Source of the DNA: Pogonophryne albipinna | Taxonomy: Eukaryota; Chordata; Actinopteri; Perciformes; Artedidraconidae | Direction of reading: 5' to 3' | DNA: 64,000 bases | Assembly: GCA_028583405.1 (NCBI GenBank) | Contig: JAPTMU010000156.1 | Location: 124,001-188,000, forward strand | Program-made: the position numbers and the translations under genes | Shown here: piece by piece, positions 32,446-42,570 of the stretch | How the letters are laid out: every line of letters begins with the position of its first letter | How positions within the stretch are numbered: position 1 is the first letter of the stretch | Notes under the pieces: model-generated | Told to the model about the DNA's origin: nothing | The model's database searches: none | The model's input: only the letters and a program-made list of their open reading frames with translations

Positions 32446-33229
32446 ACTTACAATCACATTGATAGGTTCCTAAATACATTTACCATTTTTTTTTAAATAG
32501 TAACCCATGTCCATATGTTTATTTGTGGGTAGTAGATTTAAACTATAGGGCTATCACTATGGGCCCTGCCTGTACCTGTTCGCTCTGCCATGGCGTAAAG
32601 GGTCTGCTAACAAGCGACCAACAGAAAGGTTAATGTTGTTGCACGTCACGTCACCTCACTATAAGACTAACATTCCTGACAATAGATCTCAATAGTCATC
32701 TCTTATGGTGTAAATGCATTTTTAATAATATTTTTGAATGGAACATTCTCAACATGAATGCATAAATCCAAATAAATATAACTTAAATATGTGGGAAAAT
32801 ACTGTGTTTGAAATGTGTAATTGAAATTAGATGCTAGCTTTTTGTTTTGATATATATATATATAATAAATTACGGGCCAAAGGAGTATTAAAGTATTAAA
32901 AGTAAGCAGAGGACACCAAACCAACTGAGACCTGTCTGTCCGCTGCATCTACGCACACACTGTACCACACACACGCACCTACAGCCTAACAGCCGTTGTG
33001 TATTTTATTATGTGAAGCACTAAATGGTTTTAGAAAAATATGGACTCTTTGTTTGTAGATATCTACTAAACTACAGCAAATAGAGTAGGCCTGTTATACT
33101 GAGTGATATATATTTTACACACTGCTCTGCTTTCAGCACAGACCTCACAGCTGTTCTCTCTGGAAACATCGCGTCGCGATGAGAGCAGTTAATGAAATAA
33201 TATCCAGGGGATGCATGCAGAGCTGTCAT

Positions 33230-33495
33230 TGGCTGAGATAAGTCCGGCCGTGCGTCACGACTCTTTGAAACATCTCTGTTGCCGGAAATGCATCCACGAA
33301 GGAGCCGTGGAGGACCCATCAGTGTATCCTCGGTTAGAGCTCCTCCAGAGAGCCTCCTCGATGCTCGGTCCTCGAAGTGCATTTAGAGAAATGAGATGTC
33401 CTTCAACATGGCGCGCTGAAATTCATTTCCGGGTCACTACCGGAGGACCGAGGAGTCGAGGAGGGAGATTTGATGAAATGAGAAAGGGCCCTAGT
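33230..33495. repeat. hAT-like end (CCCTTTCTCATTTCT family), right
   Basis: Rich in CCTCGG/GAGGAC words and ends GAAATGAGAAAGGGCCCTAG, the mirror of 28995-29020. Confidence 0.6.
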
Positions 33496-33620
33496 ATTAC
33501 AAAGTTGACCCAGCAACTTTACACCAGTGGGAGAGGCAGAACTGCTCTTTCTTTTCAACATAACTTAAGTTACACATGATTTCTTCCAAGTGGTTTGGCT
33601 TGTTAAAAACATCTTGCATT

Positions 33621-33724
33621 ATGATACAGGAATTTGCTGGCTTTGTGTTTGACTTTTGTGCAGCCTACGGATGCTCCAATCGCCGCTGTCTGCAAACAAG
33701 AACCCGTGGGATCACCTTTCACCT
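33621..33724 (+). pseudogene. THAP zinc-finger exon (P-element-like)
   Basis: From the ATG at 33621 the frame reads into CAAYGCSNRRC, then TRGITFHL, the diagnostic start of a THAP domain (C-x-x-Y-x-C with RGITFH). THAP is the N-terminal DNA-binding domain of P-element transposases and of their domesticated relatives. The exon ends CACCT|GTAAG at 33724. The remaining THAP residues (second C and H ligands, AVPTIF-like box) would be in later exons, and I find none before 34790. Hence a remnant. Confidence 0.7.
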
Positions 33725-33757
33725 GTAAGACCCGTGGGATCACCTTTCACCTGTAAG
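33702..33757 (+). repeat. 28-bp tandem duplication over a splice donor
   Basis: ACCCGTGGGATCACCTTTCA plus CCTGTAAG occurs twice in a row (33702-33729, 33730-33757), so the end of the THAP exon and its GTAAG donor are duplicated. Confidence 0.95.
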
Positions 33758-34085
33758 ATATGACAATATTATGACTAAAATTAGGATAATCGTTAATTAA
33801 TTAGTGGATGTATGTACATTACAAGTCCTGCTACACAGGATCAGTGGTGCTATGTGAGATAATAATAAAGAATACCAAAGCTGAGGCTGGACGATGATTG
33901 ATTGTTGGTGTGCCATGTGTCACCGTGTGTCTTATTGGTTTTGTGTTATACTGTATTTTATTGTGTGCAGCTGGTCCTTATCTCCAAGACACATTTAAAA
34001 CAAATAACCTTGGACCTTGAAGCCCCATCTCTCCCCACCTGCTCCTGCTTCATCCCCTCCACACCACACCAAGTTGTTCTTCTTA

Positions 34086-34150
34086 ATAATAATAATACAT
34101 TTATTTTGGGGGGCCGCCTTTCATAACACCCAAGGACACCTTACAGGGGC
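34086..34150 (-). repeat. LINE/SINE 3' tail fragment
   Basis: AATAATAATAATACATTTAT followed by GGCCGCCTTTCATAACACCC and AAGGACACCTTACA, reverse complement of a LINE-type tail. Confidence 0.5.
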
Positions 34151-34788
34151 ATAGGGTCAATATAGGGAACCATTTAAACAGTGGATTTTGTGATATATCA
34201 GCCGGGGTGAGACAAGACAAACCACAAATGGACTACAGAAGGACACAAAAGGACACATGGTACAGTTTATATTATTCTTGGTCTTTTTTCAATAACATTT
34301 CAAAGGTTCTGGATTTGTTTACAAATCTAGAAACTAAATACAAAACTAGGATGATATGAAGATCTCATGTCAAAAATAACTGTGATAAATTAGACAGAAC
34401 TGGCCTGTCTGTGAGCACATTTTATGTTGGTTTGGTTCTTCTGATAAAGGTGTGAATATCTAAATAATATACCAACATATGCTATTGTCATTAGTTGTGT
34501 CCCTGTTCTTCAAGCTAAGGCATTGCTAAATGAACAACTCTTGGCTTACAGAGTGGTAACATGAGACCGATTTTTATATATAAAATATAAATGTATTTTA
34601 ATTTTATAATTTATTTATAATTTATTTTAAATATTAACAATATAATAAAATAAATGGAAATATATACACCGGCAAATATTTAATATAAATACCTTGTGTG
34701 TGTGTGTATAGCTATTGCTTTATCTGATCAATGTTATTTTCATATGAAAGTCCATGATTATAAGTATGTAGTATCATAACTACATCTT
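34151..34788. other. AT-rich stretch inside the P-like element
   Basis: Very AT-rich at 34570-34690 with a short TG run at 34691-34708. No exon supported. Confidence 0.45.
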
Positions 34789-35044
34789 TGATGTTTATAA
34801 AAAACCAAACCGTTTGAAAATTGAGCAAGCTATGGTTATTTAAATAGTAAACCATAATGTTATGAATGAGAGAACTGCCTGTGGCAAGATGGCGGCCAAG
34901 TGGCAACGTTGGTCTCCATTGGCCAGCAGCACGGGTGAGTCATCTCGTGTTTATATATATCTATGTTAGACCCAACTCTGGCCATGATGACAGTAAGAAC
35001 TTTTTAACTGTGTGTGTGTGCATAACATTCTACGGTGGCCGGCA

Positions 35045-35225
35045 GGTGCAAACGCAGAACAACGGCCCAAAACGCATACATTAGCAGGAAACACCTGCAA
35101 ATAATGAAATGAAAAACAAACAAACCCTGAAAACAAATACAAGAGAAAAACGCTGCATTTACAGAAATGATGCAAACTAAATACAACACACAAACCCCGA
35201 AAACAAACGCAACAAAAAAACGCTG
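35045..35225. repeat. Imperfect 75-bp repeat, two units
   Basis: ACAAACCCTGAAAACAAATAC...AAAACGCTGCA and ACAAACCCCGAAAACAAACG...AAAACGCTGCA, purine-rich on this strand. Confidence 0.55.
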
Positions 35226-35816
35226 CACGATCTATGTGCACGATATGCAAAGTCCAAAGCACATACTAAAAAACATTCCGGAAGTGCTCCAGGCCTCTAG
35301 GCGGCGCGCTACGTGGAACAGATTGATGTATGACCAGACATAGAGAGAACGAACAAGAGTGCTGAAAATTGAAGCCGAGGAAACAAAGTTGATCGAAGTG
35401 GAAAAAGTCGATATATAAGAAGGTAAAAGAAGAGTTTGCAAGTCAAGAGACAGCACTGTGCACCTAAATGTAGCTCTTGACATCATATAGATTATAGAGG
35501 AGTTGGTTTATTGTGCCCCAATGTAAATCCTAATGTGAGAGTTAAAGAACGGTCAGCAATATAATGTACCTTGGTCAGCTTGGATTTATCGTGGCATCTA
35601 TTCTTAATTAAAGTGAATTTATTTTTATTTCAGTCAGTCATTTGTGTGTATACAGGTGTGGGACATTCCAAATGTTCCAAAAGTGAGCACTCCACGAATG
35701 GACAACAGTTTGCCAGAGTAAAATAAAACATTGTCAACATATTATTTTGTGCCACAAGAAGCAGAATGTTTTAACAGTACAGTAGTTTGAATATATTTGT
35801 TGTTTACCTTTATCAG

Positions 35817-36922
35817 ACCTCTCAGGCACCCACAACCAGCATCTGATCAGGTAAGACTAATTACAAATGTAATTATACCATGTAGGTTTGAATTTGTGAA
35901 CATGAAATCAATAAATGCCTTTGTATGCACTTATTTCCTGGGTAAAAATAGGATGGAGCACCAACCCCTATTCCAGGAAGAGGTCCAGTCTGCCCCGGGT
36001 CAGAACAACTTCTATAGGTAAACGATGTTGACAGTTGCATCGTGACACAGTTGTGTGGTGTGTATCTTTATTTTTTACATTTGTTTGTTTGTATAGCCTC
36101 CAATCACAGTGGGTAACATTGCCAGGAAGCAGAACAATTATACTTTCATACATTTCCAAATGACACCCACAACATCTTAGTGAAGACGATACACAAAACA
36201 CCCACAAATATTTTTCAAAGATCAGATATTGTTTCTTGCATCCATTTCAAATGTTTACAAGGATTGTGCAGGAGTATGACAAAAGTGCTGTTGTCAGTTT
36301 AGAACCCAATGTATTGAAAAAAAACAGGAAGAGGATCGACATCCTTTTGTAAATATGACTGTCATGCATATATTATGTATTTGAAAATAATTATTCAACT
36401 GTCTTCTCACTGCAGCAACTACACAAATGTGTATGCACTTATCATTATTGATAGCCAGTCTGAGCCAGAAGACAAAATGGAGCAAAGGTATTAATTGTTA
36501 CTATTACCACTTAATTTGTCTATTCTATACTGTAAATCTTATTACTAGCTTCATCATTTAATATTACAATACATCACTTTGTCTTTCCCAGCACAGAATA
36601 CCTGACTGCGGAGGACATTGTTGCAGAACTCTCTGCAAAAATCACAAATACATCTTGCAGCAGGTTCAATATGAATAGAGCCAATGTGTGGGTTGGAGCA
36701 ATCCGCGGCTTCAAAGGTGCCTCATTCGACCCCTCTCATGAGATGTCAGTTAAGTTCACTGATGAGGGACACACTGAGGATGGAGGGGACACTGGTGGTC
36801 CCAAGCGTGAGTTCCTGACCCTCCTTATGGAATGCCTGAGAATGAAGAAAACATCACGTCAGCAACTGTTTGTGCCCCATGGCGGTGTGACTTTCCCAGC
36901 CGCTCACTGTCTCAAAATCTGA
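35817..36922 (+). pseudogene. G2E3-like gene fragment (pre-HECT and start of HECT)
   Basis: The two best exons join in phase: 36416-36487 (NYTNVYALIIIDSQ..., acceptor CACTGCAG, donor GTATTA) and 36592-36922 (acceptor TTTCCCAG). The latter reads TEYLTAEDIVAELS, RANVWVGAIRGFK, FDPSHEMSVKFTDEG and GGPKREFLTLLMECL, the start of the HECT-like region of the expanded fish G2E3-like family. G2E3 is an E3 ubiquitin ligase. The frame stops at 36922, long before the catalytic Cys lobe. Weaker upstream candidates: 35817-35850, 35952-36017, 36097-36177. A truncated copy, probably non-functional. Confidence 0.6.
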
Positions 36923-37196
36923 TTCTAAATGTATAATTTTCTCTATAAAGATAGAAGTTAGAACTAATACACAATTATGAATGTATAATACACATGTTTT
37001 GTGTATTTAATCATGTATTGGTCTACAATTTAATGATGGCTTCTACATCTTTCACATAAACAGACAATGAAAAAAGGTGTCCTTCATGCTGATAACTAGT
37101 GTATGCATCTGCCAATTAGTATTCTAAACAGAGTAGTGTGTTGAATCCTTATTTCTTGCATTTGAAACGGGTACAATAAAAAAAAAGTGAACTTAC

Positions 37197-37300
37197 TGTT
37201 GTGTTCAACTTCTGCCAAAAACTGTACATTTTTGCCACAGGAGCCACAGAACACTTGAACTGTGCCAGATGTTGGCCACAGAGGGGACAAAACATGGCAG
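37197..37300 (-). pseudogene. Zinc-ribbon-like exon, 1-bp frameshift
   Basis: On the minus strand an acceptor TTTTCAG precedes 37300 and a strong donor GTAAGT follows 37197. One frame gives MFCPLCGQHLA, the next gives VFCGSCGKNVQFLAEVE; together they would form a two-pair CxxC ribbon split by a single missing base near 37260. No family assigned with certainty. It may belong to the G2E3-like family pieces nearby. Confidence 0.4.
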
Positions 37301-37310
37301 CCTGAAAACA

Positions 37311-38250
37311 CTTATATTGATGTAGTAAATCCATTTAATCAAATCAATCAAAAACACATAGTCTAAATAGTGGTTAGCTAAATAAATAGAAAGATACATC
37401 ATGTTTACCGTTGAATCTGTGTTCTGTCTCTCTCTCTCCTTGAATGTATCAATGAATAAACAACTCCATAAACACACTTTTGCTGATATTTGTTGCTGGT
37501 GATGTTAAATAACATGATTGATTTCCTCTGTCTCAATGATAAAAGTTATAATAATAGAATACATGAAGCTGCAGAGAGAGGATGGATATATTCTTACCTC
37601 TACTTTGTGATAAGATGAAAATAGAATATTAAATTAAAATAGTAATTGTTAAAACACATTGTTTATTTCCTTTACTGAGGTTTTAACCATTATTTACAAC
37701 ATGTGTACATAAGCAGTGGAATAATAGGATATCTTTAGGTCATTCAACTTTAATTGTATTAATACAAAAAATAGGTCATAGAAAATGTTTAATTAATTGT
37801 GTATTTCAGCAGAGCGGGGGGTCACGGTGGTGCTGGACCTGGTGTCAGTGGGACATCATCTGGTCAGGTTTAGGGGAAGAAGGAGAATATAAACTGTTAT
37901 GATCACAGCTATTAAGATTAGAACACTAATAGTGTTAAGAATCAATCTATACAACATGCTTTTGTTCATTTAAAAAACATATTGTTGTATTAGTACAGAA
38001 AAATTAAGACTTATTTTAAATATGATTAAATTACATCAGCTATAATGTACTTGTTAACTTACTAATGTAACATTACTGGGGGCTAAAGGAACAGCTTGAT
38101 CTTATTTACCTGGCAATGGTCCTCTTTATTTCATCGCCGACGGTGATCTCCAAAAAAATTAAAAGTAAAACTAAAGTTTCTGGATCCTTTTCAGCTGAGT
38201 TAGCTTGTAAGCTAATTTGCTAGCAGGCTGCTGGAGCAGCGCAACCGAAT
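37311..38250. other. AT-rich non-coding stretch
   Basis: No gene supported. Low-complexity CT run near 37425-37440. Confidence 0.45.
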
Positions 38251-38698
38251 AGCGCGTATCACGTGACGTAAATACGAAGCGCTCCGTAGGTTAGACCGTC
38301 TCATTGGTCTACGTGGGCTGGGTCCTCCGTGGACCACGTAGGCTGCGTACTCCGAAGGGTGCAGCCCCTGAATTGAGACACGGCGAAACGGCCTGTGAGT
38401 TTTTGCTCTCGAGAATGTCCGGCCATTTTGTCCTCATGCGTCAATGAGAAGCTCTCAAAGGAAAGAACGATGCCTCCGACGCTGTATCCAGTTCGTATTA
38501 AACATCCATCAGAAGCTACACGTTGCTAACAGACGTTGATGCCGTTTTTATACCGAATGTAATGTGTTTAAGAGACTTTTAAAACACATACAAAGAGTTA
38601 GTTTATCCTTGTAGAGTGATTTATCCGTGCTTTTATCCGTTAAACTGTGTGTTGGTTGCCTCCCGTTCTTTGTTCGTAGCTTTTTATATCACCATCGG
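38251..38698 (+). promoter_or_regulatory. GC-richer 5' flank of zinc-finger gene B
   Basis: CG dinucleotides are frequent (CACGTGACGTAAATACG, CACGTAGGCTGCGTACTCCG) compared with the AT-rich surroundings, and the leader exon follows. Part of it (GGTGCAGCCCCTGAATTGAG) resembles a DNA transposon end. Promoter role is inferred from position only. Confidence 0.35.
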
Positions 38699-38811
38699 TA
38701 AACATAGGCCTAAGTAAAGGCATTCAAGGGAGATTAGTGTGTTTAACGGCAGTGTTTTATCAAGGAGAAGAAAGACTGAAGAACCAGGAAGAAGAGGAGA
38801 GTGAGAGAGAG
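38699..38811 (+). other. Zinc-finger gene B, 5' leader exon
   Basis: TAGTGTGTTTAACGGCAGTG...AAGACTGAAGAACCAGGAAG ends at a GAG|GTAACG donor (38812). The same sequence recurs at 39154-39256. It has no open start in frame with the next exon; taken as 5' UTR. The 5' limit is a guess. Confidence 0.5.
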
Positions 38812-38923
38812 GTAACGTGTGTGTGTGAACCTAAGAAATTGCTGTAGATTTGTTTTGTTATCTCTGTCGGTTGTATTGAGTTATCTTGTTTTGTGTCAGC
38901 TGTAGTTGTGTTGATTATTTCAG

Positions 38924-38989
38924 AGACACAGCCGGAGAAGGAGCACTGAGAGCAGCATGGAGGAGAACAAAAAGAACCCTGGAGCTCAG
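38924..38989 (+). CDS. Zinc-finger gene B, exon with start codon (CDS 38957-38989)
   Basis: Acceptor TTATTTCAG, 33-base leader, then ATG at 38957 with eleven codons (MEENKKNPGAQ) and donor CAG|GTCAGT at 38990. It differs from gene A in one codon (T to N). Joining in phase 0 to 53570 gives a continuous frame. The intron of about 14.6 kb is almost wholly transposon sequence. Flanking intron bases match gene A for over 100 bp on each side. Confidence 0.75.
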
Positions 38990-39153
38990 GTCAGTGTGCA
39001 CTGCATCACAATATATTCCTAACACTGTTATCCCCAAATGAAAGATCACAAACTGTTTAGAAAATACAATATTAATGCACAATATGGTTAGAACATTACT
39101 GTACTTACTGTGGTTAGAACATTGTTGTATCAGAGGTGGGAGTATCTGATCGG

Positions 39154-39256
39154 AAAACATAAGTAAAAGCATTAAAGGGAGATTAGTGTGTTTAACGGAA
39201 GTGTTTTATCAAGGAGAAGAAAGACTGAAGAACCAGGACGAAGAGGAGAGAGAGAA
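39154..39256 (+). other. Duplicate of the gene B leader exon
   Basis: AAACATAAGTAAAAGCATTA...TTTATCAAGGAGAAGAAAGA...GAGAGAGAA|GTAACG repeats 38699-38811 with a few changes, including the donor. It lies downstream of the ATG exon. It may be an alternative leader or the remains of a third gene copy. Confidence 0.6.
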
Positions 39257-39717
39257 GTAACGTGTGTGCGTGTGTTAGTGTTAGTGTGTGTGTGTGTGTT
39301 AGATATTATGATAGTGTTGTTCGTTCGGCAGCATTTAGCACTAAATTGAGATTAAGATTAGACAAACTTCTTTCATTTGGGAACACCCACATATACCTAT
39401 GCAGTGTTTCCCCTAGGTTTACTGGTTTGGGGGGGTGGTGGCATGAGGGCAGTCCGATGATGGAGATCGGTGCATGGAGGGGAAGTTACTTTGGTTTGAG
39501 AAGTGTGGGGGGGGGAAACAGGGGGTCTGTGGGCCCTCCACAATGGAAATAGTTCTCAATTCGAATCCCTTTTCCTGCCTTTCTAACAAAATATTTATAG
39601 TCGGGACTATGGTGCAATCCAAGAAAAATGTGTAGGTTATAATGCCTGGCAAACGTATCTAGTATCCTATCCATGTGAACCTGCTTTATTTGTGAGTGGA
39701 CCTAACATACTCTAGGG

Positions 39718-41440
39718 CAGGGGTGCCCACACACTTTTTTGGCTTGTGAGCTACTTTTGAAATGACCAGCTCACCAATGTTTTCCAACCAAAAATAAAAT
39801 CCCAAATTGCAAGGGGCTGAATAACACATTTGATTTATACATGGAATAACTACAACAACTCTATTTGGGTTCTTGAACAGAAACAAATACCTGAATACGT
39901 AAAAATAAAAAGGCATGTTAATCTATCTCTCTCTCTGTGTTAAGAAACACATAACAAGCAGGCTAAGAAACCACTCTCCATTGTCCTGAAATCTTAAAGA
40001 TAAAACACAAATATAAGTACAAGGAATACAATAAACGAGTAGAACACTCAACTTAGACACCAGACTCAAATGGGTCATATGAACAGTCTCTCAAAGTAAT
40101 AATGATATACAGTACATAGGTCCAATAGGCATGTTAACATCTCTCTCTGTCTCGGTCTCTCTGTCTCTCTCTGTTAAGAAACACATAAAAACAAGCAGGC
40201 TAAGAAACCACTCTCCATGGCCCTGATATAATGCTGCAAAACAAAACACAATTCAATATATTTAGGCGGGTCCCTACCATATTCTGATGACCGTAACTGC
40301 TGATGGCTAGTCTCAAGTAGGCCTCCAAATGTTCATCAGTTAAGGTGGAACGGTATTTCGACTTCACTATCTTCATTTGGGAGAAGGCTGACTCGCATAA
40401 ATAAGTCGAGCCGAAGATTGAGGTCAGTGAGGTGGCACATTTTCTGACGTTTGGATGCTTTTCAAATGTGAATAAGTTCCAAAGCTGTCCGGCATGGGCA
40501 CGCGACTCCAACTGAATGTCGGCCTGCAGCGACAACATCTCATCCTCCAGCGCAGACGGGTTCAGATGAAACACTGCTCCGATGTTTTGGGCCAGCGAAT
40601 CAATATCATGGTCTTCACTAAACGGATAGCACGTGAATGTGGCGATTGGCTCGAGTAAAGCGAAGTCTCGGGAAGTGTTTCTCGAAGTTAGATGTAATGT
40701 TATTGACTTGCTCTGTGTAGCGCATATTGTCAAGGAGCGCACTGTCCTTCCCTTGCTTCTCCAGCTCAGAGGCGATGTTTTGGAAGTTGGCCAAATCTTT
40801 GTTCTGCAGCTTTGAACACAGCAGATGCAGTCTTCGTTTGAAGGCATTAACTGAGCTGATCATGTCAACCACAGTTCTGTCTTTCCCTTGTAGCTCCAAG
40901 TTCAGCTCATTTAACATGTGTGTAATGTCTGTTAAAAACGCCAGATCTAACAGCCACTCCTCGTCATCTAGACCAGTGTCTACTATTTCTGTTTTGTTTG
41001 TGTAATCCCGAAACAAGGCGTCTGCTGCTTCTACGAAGGCTTCTTTCACCATCTCTCCATCTTGAAATGATTTTTTGTGTTTGATTATAGCGTGACTCAC
41101 TCGTAGAGATGCTTCAGTGGCTGCCTTTGCGGTGGATGTCGGCTTTAAGAAAAGTGACTGCTGTCCAGCTAATTGTGATTTAAGTTCCCTCACCTTTCTC
41201 AACTCGCTACTTGGAGGGAAGTCGCTATCATATCCCTTGTGAACACTCCGATAATGCCTCTCCACGTTACCTTTCTTTGGCAGAGCGACGCTTGCTTTAC
41301 AAATAAGGCAAATGCACTTTGAATGTGACATAACAAAAAAATATTCTTCCTCCCATTCTGTGTGGAATTGGTATGTTTGTGAGCAGGGTAAGATATCATC
41401 TACAAATTAATTCATTTCCTTTATCATTACACACAGATGC
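39718..41440 (-). mobile_element. hAT relic (GTF2IRD2-like group), 3' end at 39718
   Basis: CAGGGGTGCCCACACACTTT at 39718 is a hAT-type end. The transposase relic lies on the minus strand upstream. The opposite TIR was not identified. Direct repeats at 39911-39985 and 40127-40220 (AGAAACACATAA...CAAGCAGGCTAAGAAACC) lie in the 3' part. Confidence 0.6.
40200..41331 (-). pseudogene. hAT transposase, internally deleted
   Basis: Starts at 41331 with a CLICKASV...HYRSVH zinc finger, then KVRELKSQL and a helical region to NKTEI. The next residues (DDEEWLLDLAFLTDITHMLNELN) belong to the C-terminal half of GTF2IRD2-like hAT transposases, so the central catalytic segment of about 300 residues is missing. 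After a frameshift near 40620-40680 a second frame reads CYPFSEDHD and the hATC dimerisation block (FGSTYLCESAFSQMKIVKSK and LEAYLRLA). Non-functional; useful only as a family marker. Confidence 0.8.
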
Positions 41441-41555
41441 CCTAAAATCACAATTCATGGTAAGGACAAATGGCTTGTTGGAAAATACAGTCACTTAATT
41501 CAGTGGTTCTTGCTGACCTCAGATTTTTGTTCATCTTTGCTAACTTAAATTTCAG

Positions 41556-41840
41556 AGCACCATTGCAGCAGCCCTGTCCTCTGTGCATGGAAATGTTTCT
41601 AGCTGACTCCATTGAGGCACATGCTGCTTCATATGGGGAAAGGTATATATTGTATATACTTTTTTCAATAACCAACAGATGTAAAACATTAAATCAGTCT
41701 AACAAATAGAATATAAGTGTAGAAAAAGTATATTGTGAATGTTGGCAGTGCAGGAAATGAGGTGATGGATAGGAGTACTGTCATTGAAGAACAAGCAGCA
41801 ATGCCTGGACCATCCGCAAGTAGTGCAGCAGTTACAGAAG
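41556..41840 (+). pseudogene. G2E3-like exons: UBZ finger and linker
   Basis: Exon 41556-41642 (acceptor AATTTCAG, donor GTATAT) reads PCPLCMEMFLADSIEAHAASY, a UBZ-type ubiquitin-binding finger whose last ligand is Tyr where Cys is expected. Exon 41749-41840 (acceptor TTGGCAG, donor GTAGGT) reads NEVMDRSTVIEEQ... and joins in phase (AG|T). This order, finger then acidic linker, fits the N-terminal half of the fish G2E3-like family. The loss of the ligand suggests decay. Confidence 0.5.
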
Positions 41841-42356
41841 GTAGGTCCTGACTCCTGATCAGGGTTAGCTGTGGGGCAAGAATGTTAGGGAGGGTAAACT
41901 GTGGTGGTCCAGTAAAGAGTAGCATATCCCACATGGCATAGCCTACACCTTATTGGTTTAAACTAAATCATTTTCGACCAATCAGAGCTGAGGGTAGTGA
42001 GAAGCACCTGTCAATCGTGCTCATTAACTCCAAGAAACTAATATAATAGGCAGCGGTGATCAAATATGAATCAAGATGAAACGTGACTTTTTTTAGATTA
42101 TCTGTCCCATTTTATGAATTGAGCAACTGTTGCTTTAATATTTTATGTGTCTGATCAAATCTGACATCACTATTGTTCGCATAACAAAAAACAAAAGAAC
42201 ATTTGTCATTCTTCAAATGTTAATTTATTATTATTTTTCCTATAAAATGTGAAGATTCCAAAAGCAGAACACTTTTTCGCCATAAAAAAACAAAGGCGAA
42301 GTGGATGTTTGTGCCACATTTGGATACATTTGAGAAAAAGACCTAAGCCCTCTTTC

Positions 42357-42570
42357 TCAGTCATCAGATAGAACATGCTCACAAAATGGAACAGCAGCAA
42401 TGTAGACATCACAGCCAAAGGACTGGGATGCAGCTCGTGGGTCAACAGCTTCTCTTAAAGCAGCCATTTGCCCATCAGTCAGTGGGCTCTATGTCTGGGA
42501 CAATGACACTAGAGTGGCCATCAGGAGCAAATCCACTGTTCTCCCACTCAATCTGAGGAATATCCACACC
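42357..42570 (-). pseudogene. Exon 2 of a minus-strand small gene, frameshifted
   Basis: An acceptor TTGTTTTTAG precedes 42570. The frame opens GVDIPQIEWENSGFAPDGHS and VIVPDIEP, joins in phase 0 to the exon at 49453-49476, but meets TGA at 42475-42477. One frame over, an open stretch reads LTDGQMAALREAVDP and ends at TGA 42357-42359. A one-base insertion at about 42482 explains the break. No family is assigned with confidence; the P-L-T-x-x-Q...VDP pattern is reminiscent of N-terminal segments of repetitive fish proteins. Confidence 0.45.

Larger units (their letters stand above)
28692..34964. mobile_element. P-like transposon with long inverted ends
   Basis: The left end ATAGATATATATAAACAC...GGCCGCCATCTTGCCACAG is mirrored at the right end CTGTGGCAAGATGGCGGCC...GTTTATATATATCTAT; similarity continues inward to CAAACGGTTTGGTTTA (28859) and ACCAAACCGTTTG (34803). 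The flanks are GTTACACCC and GTTAGACCC, a 9-bp match with one mismatch, consistent with an old target duplication. A THAP exon inside supports P superfamily. About 4.5 kb of other repeats (28995-33495) interrupts it. Confidence 0.7.
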
